Assembly: GCA_963749145.1 (NCBI GenBank)
Contig: CAVVLN010000001.1
Location: forward strand, 310,001-374,000
Origin: JASHPR01 sp963749145
GTDB taxonomy: Bacteria; Actinomycetota; Actinomycetes; Streptosporangiales; Streptosporangiaceae
Direction: 5' to 3'
Length of the DNA: 64,000 nucleotides
Part shown: piece after piece, positions 8,052 to 15,441 of the stretch
Layout of the letters: each line of letters opens with the position of its first letter
How positions within the stretch are numbered: position 1 is the first letter of the stretch
Made by a program: the position numbers and the translations under genes
Notes under the pieces: model-generated
Seen by the model: the letters and a program-made list of their open reading frames with translations, nothing else
Told to the model about the DNA's origin: nothing
Database searches by the model: none

Positions 8052-9584
8052 GTGAGTGAGCACGAGCTGTTGAACTGGCTGGCGCGCTGGGGCCGGCGCC
8101 TGCTGTCCCGGCCGCAGGCCACGCTGATCGACGACGCGGCGGCCGGGGCGGCTCCGGGTTCGGCCCGGCTGAGCGACATCGAGCACGTGGTGATCCTCAT
8201 GCAGGAGAACCGGTCGTTCGACCACTACTTCGGCACGATGTCGGCGGTGCGGGGCTTCTCCGATCCGGCCGTGGTGACCGAGGACGTCGGCGGCGCCCGG
8301 CACCCGATCTTCGACCAGTTCGGCTACCGGCCGGGTCACGGCCCCGACCCGTCCGGGTTCCTCCAGCCGTTCCGCCTGGTCAGCGACCCGCCGTTACGGG
8401 ACGGGCAGACCACCAACGACATCTCGCACGACTGGCCCACGCAGCACCGCAGCTGGAACGAGGGGAAGCTGGACCGGTTCGTCGCCGCCCACCTGGCCGC
8501 CGACGGGACCGAGAACGGCCCGCTCACCATGGGCTACTACACCCGCCAGGACCTGGCCTTCTACTACGCGCTGGCCGACGCGTTCACCGTCTGCGACGCG
8601 TACTTCTCGTCCGTGATCGGCCCGACCGACCCGAACCGGATCATGGCCATCTCGGGCACGATCGACCCGGACGGGAAGGCCGGGGGGCCGGTCGTCGAGA
8701 CCTTCTTCGACCGGATCCCGCACTACGGCACGCTGGGCTGGGAGACCATGCCGCAGCGGCTGCAGGCGGCCGGGATCAGCTGGCGCGTCTACAACCACCC
8801 GCTCTCCGAGCTGGCGCTCAGCCCCCTGCCGTACTTCAAGGCCTTCGCCGACCCGTTCTCGGTTACCGGGGCCGAGCTATTCAGCCGCGGCCTGGCCCCG
8901 TCGCTGGATGACTTCGCCGAGGACGTGGCCGGGGGGCGGCTTCCCGCGGTGTCCTGGCTCATGCCGCCGTTGGCCCAGTGCGAGCATCCGGCCGCCCCGC
9001 CCGAGTACGGCGAGCACTTCATCGGCCAGGTGCTGCAGACGCTGGTGGCCAGCCCGGCCGTGTGGGCGCAGACCGTGCTGTTCATCGTGCACGACGAGAA
9101 CGGCGGGTTCTTCGACCACGTGCCGCCGCCGGCCGCGCCCGCCGGAACGGCGGGCGAGTGGCTGACCGCGCCGCTGCCGGCCGCCGCGGGCGGCATCGCC
9201 GGGCCGGTCGGCCTCGGGTTCAGGATTCCGTGCCTGGTGGTCTCGCCGTTCAGCCGGGGCGGGCGCGTCTGCCCGGAGGTGTTCGACCACACCTCGCTGT
9301 TGCGGTTCATCGAGACCAGGTTCGGTGTCGAGGTGCCCAACCTGTCCGCCTGGCGGCGCGGCGTCACCGGGGACATGACCAGCGCGCTGGACCTGACCCG
9401 GCCACCGGTGACGGCCGTCCCGCCGCTGCCGGCCGCAAGCCTGGGCGATGAGTCCGTGGCGGAGCAGGCGGTGCTGGACGCGCTGGCCGGCACCCTCGAC
9501 GTCGGCATCCCGTACCCGGCCCCGGCCGCTAACGCGATGCCGGCCCAGGAGCCGGGACCGCCGCGGCCGCCCGTCCCTTCCTGA
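8052..9584 (+). CDS. Phosphoesterase / phospholipase C-like enzyme
   Basis: A roughly 510-residue member of the PF04185 phosphoesterase family (phospholipase C / acid phosphatase A type). Family hallmarks are HVVILMQENRSFDHYFGT near the N-terminus (Glu/Asn at the metal centre), GPTDPNRIMAISGTID, and FIVHDENGGFFDHVPPP, whose His-Asp-Glu and Asp-His bind the catalytic metals. Most relatives are exported by Tat. Here the N-terminus (VSEHELLNWLARWGRRLLSR) is amphipathic and lacks a twin-arginine plus hydrophobic core, so the enzyme may be cytoplasmic or membrane-associated. GTG 8052 is preferred over ATG 8022 because GGAGG lies 5 bases upstream. Substrate (phosphatidylcholine or another phosphodiester) is unproven. 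Confidence 0.87.
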   Translation: MSEHELLNWLARWGRRLLSRPQATLIDDAAAGAAPGSARLSDIEHVVILMQENRSFDHYFGTMSAVRGFSDPAVVTEDVGGARHPIFDQFGYRPGHGPDPSGFLQPFRLVSDPPLRDGQTTNDISHDWPTQHRSWNEGKLDRFVAAHLAADGTENGPLTMGYYTRQDLAFYYALADAFTVCDAYFSSVIGPTDPNRIMAISGTIDPDGKAGGPVVETFFDRIPHYGTLGWETMPQRLQAAGISWRVYNHPLSELALSPLPYFKAFADPFSVTGAELFSRGLAPSLDDFAEDVAGGRLPAVSWLMPPLAQCEHPAAPPEYGEHFIGQVLQTLVASPAVWAQTVLFIVHDENGGFFDHVPPPAAPAGTAGEWLTAPLPAAAGGIAGPVGLGFRIPCLVVSPFSRGGRVCPEVFDHTSLLRFIETRFGVEVPNLSAWRRGVTGDMTSALDLTRPPVTAVPPLPAASLGDESVAEQAVLDALAGTLDVGIPYPAPAANAMPAQEPGPPRPPVPS

Positions 9585-9714
9585 CACGCTCGGTCTCGGA
9601 TCGGCAACGAATCGGCACCGACTCTCACACGCGGCCTTGCGATACCTCGCCGTCCGGTACTGAATAGACCTTCATACCCCGCCGGTTATGGCTCTTGAAG
9701 CGAGGCTCAGCCCG

Positions 9715-10707
9715 ATGAATGGTGGTTCATCTGACACTGGGCTGGCCAGCTCGCCGGCCACAGCGGGCGTGCTCGACGTCAGCGGCGTCACGGTGCGTTT
9801 CGGCGGCCTGACCGCCCTGGACAGCGTGTCACTCCGCGCCGCCCCGCGGCAGGTGACCGGGATCATCGGGCCGAACGGGGCCGGCAAGACCACGCTGCTC
9901 AACTCGGTGTGCGGCTTCGTCCGGCCGGCCTCGGGGACGATCTCGTTCGACTCCCGCGAGCTCACCGGAGCGCGGCCGCACCGGCTCGCGAAGCTGGGAA
10001 TCGCCCGCACGCTGCAGGGAGTCGGGCTGTTCCGCGGCTTGTCCGTCGCGGAGAACGTCATGGTCGGCGCGAGCCACGCGGCGCGGGCCGGCTTCTGGTC
10101 CGGCCTGTTCGGCCTGCCCTGGTCGGACCGGGACGAGCGGCGGCTGCGGGAGCAGGCGCTGCAGGCGCTGCGCCGGGTCGGCGCCGGCGACCTGGCCGAG
10201 AGCATGCCCGACACGCTGGCCTACGGCCTGCGCAAGCGGGTGGCGCTGGCCCGCGCCCTGGTCTCGCAGCCGCGGCTGCTGCTGCTCGACGAGCCGGCCA
10301 GCGGGCTGTCCGAGAAGGAACTGCCCGAGCTGGGCGAGCTGATCAAGGAGTGCGCCGCCGAGGCCGGCGTGGTGGTGATCGAGCACCGGATGGACCTGAT
10401 GATGTCGGTCTGCGACACGATCTTCGTACTGGACTTCGGCCGCCTGATCGCCAGCGGCACGCCCGAGCAGGTCCAGGCGGATCCGGCCGTCACCGCGGCC
10501 TACCTGGGGGAGAAGGTCGACGCGGCCGGGGCCGGGGAGGCCGGGGAGGCCGGCAGTGCTGGTGAGGCCGGCGGGGCCGGGGAAGCCAACAGGACCGGTG
10601 AGGCCGGCGGGGCCTCCGGGGCCGGGGATTCCGGTGAGGCGCGGGACGACGACCAGGCCGGCCGGGCCGCGCAGGCGGACCGAGCCGGGGAGGCCGGCCA
10701 TGACTGA
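9715..10707 (+). CDS. livG: Branched-chain amino-acid-type ABC importer, ATP-binding protein LivG
   Basis: ATP-binding subunit of a HAAT-family importer, powering uptake through LivH/LivM. Visible are Walker A (GPNGAGKTT), the LivG-type signature LAYGLRKRVALARAL, Walker B (LLLLDEPASGLS) and the switch histidine (VVIEHRMDL). The core ends near YLGEKVD. It is followed by about 60 extra residues rich in Gly, Ala and Glu (repeated GEAG) with no counterpart in usual LivG proteins. ATG 9715 is chosen because GAAGCGAGG lies 9 bases upstream; an in-frame ATG at 9688 lacks a ribosome site. The 3' end overlaps livF by 8 bp, so the two are co-translated. Confidence 0.9.
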   Translation: MNGGSSDTGLASSPATAGVLDVSGVTVRFGGLTALDSVSLRAAPRQVTGIIGPNGAGKTTLLNSVCGFVRPASGTISFDSRELTGARPHRLAKLGIARTLQGVGLFRGLSVAENVMVGASHAARAGFWSGLFGLPWSDRDERRLREQALQALRRVGAGDLAESMPDTLAYGLRKRVALARALVSQPRLLLLDEPASGLSEKELPELGELIKECAAEAGVVVIEHRMDLMMSVCDTIFVLDFGRLIASGTPEQVQADPAVTAAYLGEKVDAAGAGEAGEAGSAGEAGGAGEANRTGEAGGASGAGDSGEARDDDQAGRAAQADRAGEAGHD

Positions 10708-11422
10708 CGCCCCGGCGCTGGCCGTCGAGGACATCGTGGCCGGGTACGGCGGAGGGCCGGTGCTCGACGGCGTCTCCGTCTCGGCCCGGGCGGGCACGAT
10801 CACCGCGGTGCTCGGGGCCAACGGCGCGGGCAAGACCACGCTGCTGCGCACGATCAGCGGCTTCGTCCGGCCGCGGCGCGGCCGGGTCCTGGTCAGCGGC
10901 ACCGACCTGGCCCGCCGTCCTCCCGAGGACATCGCCCGGGCCGGGGTCGCCCACGTGCCCGAGGGGCAGGGGGTCATCACCGAGCTCACCGTGGAGGACA
11001 ACCTGCGGGTCGGCGCGCTGTCCACCCGGGACCGGGCCGGCCGGGCCGAGGCGCTGAGCGACGCCTACCGCCGGTTCCCCATGCTGGCCGAGCGGAGGCG
11101 GCGGGAGGCGGCCACGCTGTCCGGCGGCGAGCGGCAGATCCTGGTCATCGCCCGGGCGCTGATGGCCGCGCCGCGGGTGCTGCTGCTCGACGAGCCGTCG
11201 CTCGGCCTCGCGCCCCGGATGGTCGCCCAGGTCATGGACCTGATCCGGCAGCTACGCGACGACACCGGGCTGACCGTGCTGCTGGTGGAGCAGAACGCCC
11301 GCAGCGCGCTCAGCATCGCTGACACCGGCCTGGTGCTCAACCTCGGCAAGGTCGTGGCGCAGGACGACGCGGGCCGCCTCGCCGACGACGTCGGGCTCCG
11401 CCGTCACTATCTGGGCTTCTAG
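10700..11422 (+). CDS. livF: Branched-chain amino-acid-type ABC importer, ATP-binding protein LivF
   Basis: Second ATPase of the importer, 240 residues, normal LivF length. It shows Walker A (GANGAGKTT), Q-loop region HVPEGQGVITELTVEDN, the full signature LSGGERQILVIARAL, Walker B (VLLLDEPSLGLAP) and LLVEQNARSAL. The ATG at 10700 lies inside the last codons of livG and is preceded by GGGGAGG, indicating translational coupling. The 24-bp gap to livH continues the operon. The ligand of the system is uncertain: HAAT transporters import Leu/Ile/Val but also amides, urea or aromatic compounds, and the acyl-CoA synthetase downstream hints at an organic acid. Confidence 0.92.
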   Translation: MTDAPALAVEDIVAGYGGGPVLDGVSVSARAGTITAVLGANGAGKTTLLRTISGFVRPRRGRVLVSGTDLARRPPEDIARAGVAHVPEGQGVITELTVEDNLRVGALSTRDRAGRAEALSDAYRRFPMLAERRRREAATLSGGERQILVIARALMAAPRVLLLDEPSLGLAPRMVAQVMDLIRQLRDDTGLTVLLVEQNARSALSIADTGLVLNLGKVVAQDDAGRLADDVGLRRHYLGF

Positions 11423-11445
11423 GCAAGCGGGAGGGCAGAAGGCGC

Positions 11446-12324
11446 ATGCAGGAGTTCATTGAGTTCACCCTCGGCGGGATCGCCATCGGCATGATCTACG
11501 CCGCCATCGCCCTGTCGCTGGTGCTGATCTGGCGCGGCACCCGGGTGCTCAACTACTCCCAGGGCGGCATGGCCATGTTCACCACCTACGTGGCCTGGGT
11601 CGTGATCTCCCACACCGGCAACTACTGGCTGGGCTTCGTCCTGGCCCTCGCCTCGGGGCTGGTCCTGGGCGCCATCCTGGAGCGCACGGTCGTCCGGCCG
11701 ACGATCGGCAAGTCGCCGCTGAACTCGGTGATCGTGACGATCGGCCTGCTCATCTTCCTCGAGGGACTGGCCGGGATCATCTACGGCGGGCAGTACCGGT
11801 CGTTCCCGGCGGCGTACTCGATCAGGGGCCTGAAGATCGGCAACTTCTCGCTCGGGATCTCCCCGAACGACCTGTTCACCGCGGGCGCGGTGCTGGCCGC
11901 GGCGCTCGCGCTGGCGCTGGTGTTCCGGTACACCGCGGTGGGCCTGCGGCTGCGGGCCACCGCGTTCAACTCCAGCGTCGCCCGGCTGCTCGGGGTCAGG
12001 ATCGGCCGGGTGCTGACCCTCGGCTGGGCCCTGGCCGGGCTGTTCGGGGCCCTGGCCGGGGTGCTGGTCACGCCGACCACCTTCCTCTACCCGAACAGCA
12101 TGGACTCGATCTTCGTGCTCGGCTTCACCGCCGCGGTGATCGGCGGCCTGGACAGCCCGGTCGGCGCGGTCGTCGGCGGCGTGCTGCTCGGGGTCGTGCT
12201 CAGCTACGCGGGCGGCTACATCGGCAGCGACCTGGTGCTGGTGTACGGGCTCGTGGTGCTGGCCCTGGTCCTGATGATCCGGCCGTCCGGCCTGTTCTCG
12301 GCGGCCACGGCCCGGAGGGTGTGA
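11446..12324 (+). CDS. livH: Branched-chain amino-acid-type ABC importer, permease LivH
   Basis: A 292-residue inner-membrane permease with about eight hydrophobic segments. IAIGMIYAAIALSLVLIWRGTRVLNYSQ-like N-terminal residues and GVRIGRVLTLGWALAG (the coupling-helix EAA-like region) are typical of LivH. The C-terminal block GGLDSPVGAVVGGVLLG is the family glycine-rich segment. ATG 11446 follows GGGAGGGCAGAAGG. The stop overlaps the GTGACC region just before livM (TGA 12322-12324, livM ATG at 12327), so the two permeases are translated together and would form the heterodimeric channel. Confidence 0.92.
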   Translation: MQEFIEFTLGGIAIGMIYAAIALSLVLIWRGTRVLNYSQGGMAMFTTYVAWVVISHTGNYWLGFVLALASGLVLGAILERTVVRPTIGKSPLNSVIVTIGLLIFLEGLAGIIYGGQYRSFPAAYSIRGLKIGNFSLGISPNDLFTAGAVLAAALALALVFRYTAVGLRLRATAFNSSVARLLGVRIGRVLTLGWALAGLFGALAGVLVTPTTFLYPNSMDSIFVLGFTAAVIGGLDSPVGAVVGGVLLGVVLSYAGGYIGSDLVLVYGLVVLALVLMIRPSGLFSAATARRV

Positions 12325-12326
12325 CC

Positions 12327-14705
12327 ATGACCCTCCTCCGCCACCTGGGCGCCGCGATCGTGGTCGCCGTGCTGCTCGTGCTGCTGTCCAGCCAGATCGG
12401 CGGCTACCGCGACTACCAGCTGGCCGAGGTCGCCGCATATGTCGCGGCCGTGGCCGGGCTCACCGTGCTGATCGGGCTGAGCGGCCAGATCTCGGTCGGC
12501 AACGGCGCGTTCATGGCGGTCGGCGGCTACGCCGGCGCGCTGCTGATGATCCACCTGAACTGGCCGCTGGAACTGGTCCTGCTGGCCAGCGTGGTGGCCG
12601 CCGCCGCGAGCGGCGCGATCTTCGGGGTCGCGGCGGCCCGGCTACGCGGCCCCTACCTGGCCGGGGCCACGCTGATGCTGGCCGTCGCGCTGCCGGCGCT
12701 GGCCGACCAGTACGCCGGCGTGTTCGGCGGTGACCAGGGCCTGTCGGTCAGCATCAGCACCCCGGCCTTCCTCGGCGCCACGTTCCCGCCCACCCGCTGG
12801 CTGGCCTGGGTCACCTGCGCCGCCACCCTGATCATCCTGGTGCTGCTGGCCAATCTCGGCCGCAGCCGGATCGGCCGGTCCTGGCGCGCGGTGCGTGACG
12901 ACGAGGTGGCGGCGTCGCTGGCCGGGCTGAACGTGGCCCGGCTGCAGATCCTCGCGTTCGTGGTCAGCGCCGCGTGCGCCGGGCTCGGCGGGGCGCTGCT
13001 GGCCGTGGTCTCCGGCATCGTGGCCCCGGGCGCCTACACGCTCACCCTGTCCATCGGCCTGCTCACCGGCGCGGTGCTCGGCGGGCTCGGCAGCCTGCTC
13101 GGCGCGGTGTGGGGGAGCCTGGTCCTGGTGCTGGTGCCCAGCTACCTCACCAACGTGGCCGCCAGCCACGGCCTGTCCGGCGCGGCGAGCTCCAGCATCC
13201 CGATCGCCGCCTACGGCATCGTCCTGATCATCGTCATGCTCGCCTTCCCGGCGGGCATCCAGGGCGGCCTGCGCCGCCTCTTCGGCCCCGCCGCGCCCGC
13301 CGCGGCCGTGCCCATCAACGCCTTGCGCCGGCAGGCCGGCCAGCGAACACCAGGAGGAAGGCACGACATGAGAAGATCACGTAAAGCGAACCTCGCCGCG
13401 GTGGCCGCCGTCGCGGCCGTCGCGATGCTGGCCGCCGCGTGCGGCTCGTCCGGCAGTTCGAGTCCCTCGTCGAGCAGCAGCGCGCTCACCGCCTCGGCGC
13501 CGGGCATCACGGCGAGCACGATCACGATCGGCAGCCACCAGCCGCTCACCGGCGTCGCCGCCCCCGGCTACGACGAGATCGCCCCGTCCTCCAATGCCTA
13601 CTTCCAGTACGTCAACGCCCACGGCGGCATCTACGGCCGCAAGATCGTCTACAAGTTCCTGAACGACCAGTACGACCCGACCATCACCTCGACGGTCGTG
13701 CACCAGCTCGTGCTGCAGGACAACGTCTACGCGATCTTCGACGGGCTGGGCACGCCCACCCACCTGGCGGTCGCGCCGTACCTGAACGCCCAGAAGGTGC
13801 CCGACGTCTTCGTCGCCTCTGGCTGCGAGTGCTGGAACTCCCCGTCGACGTGGCCGTACACGTTCGGCTGGCAGACCGACTACATCCGCGAGGGCAAGAT
13901 CCTCGGCGCGTACATCAAGCAGCACTTCCCGGGCAAGAAGATCGGCTACTTCTACCAGGACGACGAGTTCGGCATGGACGGCGTCAAGGGCCTGAACTAC
14001 GAGATCCCGAAGTCGCAGGTCGTGGCCGCGGAGAGCTACAACCCGGCGGTGACCAACGTCGCGCCGCAGGTGACCGCGCTCAAGGCCGCCGGGGCCCAGA
14101 TCGTCGTCTCGTTCTCGGTCCCGGCGTTCACCGCGCTGCTGCGGCTGAACAGCCTGAAGCTCAGCTTCAGCCCGCAGCTCGTGGTCAGCAGCGTCGGCTC
14201 CGACCCGATCACCCTGGCTGGGCTGCTGGAGTCGTTCGCCAAGCAGGGCGGCGCCACGGTGTCCGGCAACGCGCTGACCCAGGGCATCATCACCGACGGC
14301 TACCTGCCCTCGCTCGGGGACACCAGCAACAGCTGGATCAAGCTGCTCACGATGATCCACAGCAAGTACCTGAGCAAGTACCCGCTGGACGGCAACGTGG
14401 CCTACGGGATCGCGGTCGGCTACACGTTCGTCCAGGCCATGCTCAAGGCCGGGCGCAACCCGACCCGGCTGGACCTGGTCAACGCGATCAACGGCGGGCT
14501 GCCGCAGGGATTCTCGGTGGCGCCCTACGCCTACTCGTCCACCGATCACAACGGCATCACCGGCGCGTACATGGCCATCATCAAGAACGGCGCGCTGAGC
14601 CCGATCGGCCCGGTGCAGGTCACCGACACCAGCCCGACCGGGGCCATCACGACCTACACCGGCGGGCAGCCGGCCGCCCCGGCCAGCGGGATACCCTCGC
14701 CGTGA
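12327..14705 (+). CDS. livM: LivM permease in uninterrupted frame with LivK substrate-binding lipoprotein
   Basis: One continuous 792-residue frame. Residues 1 to about 330 are a normal LivM permease (AGLTVLIGLSGQISVGNGAFMAVGG split across helices, SWRAVRDDEVAASLAGLN coupling region, GGLGSLLGAVWGS). Its usual end, LRRLFGPAAPAAAVP, runs without any stop codon through a basic linker into the signal peptide and mature part of the binding protein. An internal AGGAGGAA and ATG at 13368 can make LivK separately. If the full frame is translated, the topology works: LivM ends in the cytoplasm, the lipoprotein signal would act as an extra membrane helix and the binding domain would face out. ATG 12327 has GGAGGG 7 bases upstream. 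A missed stop through a sequencing error cannot be excluded. Confidence 0.85.
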   Translation: MTLLRHLGAAIVVAVLLVLLSSQIGGYRDYQLAEVAAYVAAVAGLTVLIGLSGQISVGNGAFMAVGGYAGALLMIHLNWPLELVLLASVVAAAASGAIFGVAAARLRGPYLAGATLMLAVALPALADQYAGVFGGDQGLSVSISTPAFLGATFPPTRWLAWVTCAATLIILVLLANLGRSRIGRSWRAVRDDEVAASLAGLNVARLQILAFVVSAACAGLGGALLAVVSGIVAPGAYTLTLSIGLLTGAVLGGLGSLLGAVWGSLVLVLVPSYLTNVAASHGLSGAASSSIPIAAYGIVLIIVMLAFPAGIQGGLRRLFGPAAPAAAVPINALRRQAGQRTPGGRHDMRRSRKANLAAVAAVAAVAMLAAACGSSGSSSPSSSSSALTASAPGITASTITIGSHQPLTGVAAPGYDEIAPSSNAYFQYVNAHGGIYGRKIVYKFLNDQYDPTITSTVVHQLVLQDNVYAIFDGLGTPTHLAVAPYLNAQKVPDVFVASGCECWNSPSTWPYTFGWQTDYIREGKILGAYIKQHFPGKKIGYFYQDDEFGMDGVKGLNYEIPKSQVVAAESYNPAVTNVAPQVTALKAAGAQIVVSFSVPAFTALLRLNSLKLSFSPQLVVSSVGSDPITLAGLLESFAKQGGATVSGNALTQGIITDGYLPSLGDTSNSWIKLLTMIHSKYLSKYPLDGNVAYGIAVGYTFVQAMLKAGRNPTRLDLVNAINGGLPQGFSVAPYAYSSTDHNGITGAYMAIIKNGALSPIGPVQVTDTSPTGAITTYTGGQPAAPASGIPSP
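13368..14705 (+). CDS. livK: HAAT-type substrate-binding lipoprotein (LivK-like), internal start
   Basis: The 445-residue binding protein encoded in the 3' part of the preceding frame. MRRSRKANLAAVAAVAAVAM followed by LAAACGSS is a classic lipoprotein signal: charged n-region, hydrophobic core and lipobox LAAAC with the lipidated Cys at residue 26. A Ser-rich tether follows. The mature part shows the periplasmic-binding-protein type I fold (TITIGSHQPLTGVAAPGYDE, NAHGGIYGRKIVYKFLNDQY, KIGYFYQDDEFGMDG). AGGAGGAA 9 bases before ATG 13368 is the strongest ribosome site in the operon, so independent translation is the likeliest route. It would deliver the substrate to LivH/LivM. Ligand unknown. 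Confidence 0.85.
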   Translation: MRRSRKANLAAVAAVAAVAMLAAACGSSGSSSPSSSSSALTASAPGITASTITIGSHQPLTGVAAPGYDEIAPSSNAYFQYVNAHGGIYGRKIVYKFLNDQYDPTITSTVVHQLVLQDNVYAIFDGLGTPTHLAVAPYLNAQKVPDVFVASGCECWNSPSTWPYTFGWQTDYIREGKILGAYIKQHFPGKKIGYFYQDDEFGMDGVKGLNYEIPKSQVVAAESYNPAVTNVAPQVTALKAAGAQIVVSFSVPAFTALLRLNSLKLSFSPQLVVSSVGSDPITLAGLLESFAKQGGATVSGNALTQGIITDGYLPSLGDTSNSWIKLLTMIHSKYLSKYPLDGNVAYGIAVGYTFVQAMLKAGRNPTRLDLVNAINGGLPQGFSVAPYAYSSTDHNGITGAYMAIIKNGALSPIGPVQVTDTSPTGAITTYTGGQPAAPASGIPSP

Positions 14706-14807
14706 CCGGCAGGGCCGGCCGTCGGCACGCCGCTGACGGCCGGCCCTCCCGCGGGCCCGCCCGGCCGCGCGGTGGTGCGTGCGGGATTCCAGAACGGAGT
14801 ACAGCGC

Positions 14808-15416
14808 GTGACTGCCACCGCGAGCCGCAGGCCCGGAGCCGATAACCGGCCTCCGGCCGAGCGGCTACTGTCGGCGGCCGAGCGGCTGTTCGGCGAGCGC
14901 AGCTACCGGCGGACGACCGTGGCCGGCATCTGCGCCAGCGCGGGCATCGCCACCGGCAGCTTCTACGCGCACTTCCGGTCGAAGTCCGACATCTTCGCGG
15001 CCGTGGTCCGGCGGATCAACGCCGACCTGCGGGCCGCGATGGCCGCCGCGCTGGAGGCGGCCCCGGGCGACCAGCGGTCCCGGGAGCGGGTCGCCTTCGG
15101 CGCGTTCTTCGACATGCTGTCCCGGCGGCCGTGGATCGACCGCATCGTGCGCGAGTCGGAGTTCGTCGACCCCGGCCTGTTCCGGGAGTACTACGAGCGG
15201 CTCGCCCGGGGCTACGCACGCGGGGTCCGGCAGGCTCAGCTGGCCGGCGAGGTGGACGCCCGCTACGACCCCGAGGTGATCGCCTACCTGTACGCCGGGG
15301 TCGGCAACTTCATCGGCATGCGGTGGGCCGACTGGACCGCGGGCGGGCAGGTGCCGCCCGACGTGCTCGACGACGTGCTCGAGGTGCTGGCCCGAGGGCT
15401 CAGGCCGCGGGCCTGA
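14808..15416 (+). CDS. TetR-family transcriptional regulator
   Basis: A 202-residue TetR repressor. The N-terminal DNA-binding domain is typical: LLSAAERLFGERSYRRTTVA, then ICASAGIATGSFYAHFRSK with the recognition helix and the conserved GxFYxHF. The C-terminal ligand-binding half (WIDRIVRESEFVDPGLFREY onward) resembles regulators of fatty-acid or acyl-CoA genes. GTG 14808 is preferred because CGGAG lies 8 bases upstream; a GTG at 14772 would add an atypical leader. It lies between the importer operon and an acyl-CoA synthetase gene 25 bp downstream, so it probably controls one or both. Confidence 0.88.
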   Translation: MTATASRRPGADNRPPAERLLSAAERLFGERSYRRTTVAGICASAGIATGSFYAHFRSKSDIFAAVVRRINADLRAAMAAALEAAPGDQRSRERVAFGAFFDMLSRRPWIDRIVRESEFVDPGLFREYYERLARGYARGVRQAQLAGEVDARYDPEVIAYLYAGVGNFIGMRWADWTAGGQVPPDVLDDVLEVLARGLRPRA

Positions 15417-15441
15417 CCGGGGCCCCCGTATCGTCTCTGGC

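Noticed and set aside
13439..14845. Alternative long frame through the LivK region
   Set aside because: Arg/Gln/Pro-rich shadow; the other frame carries the lipobox and binding-protein motifs.
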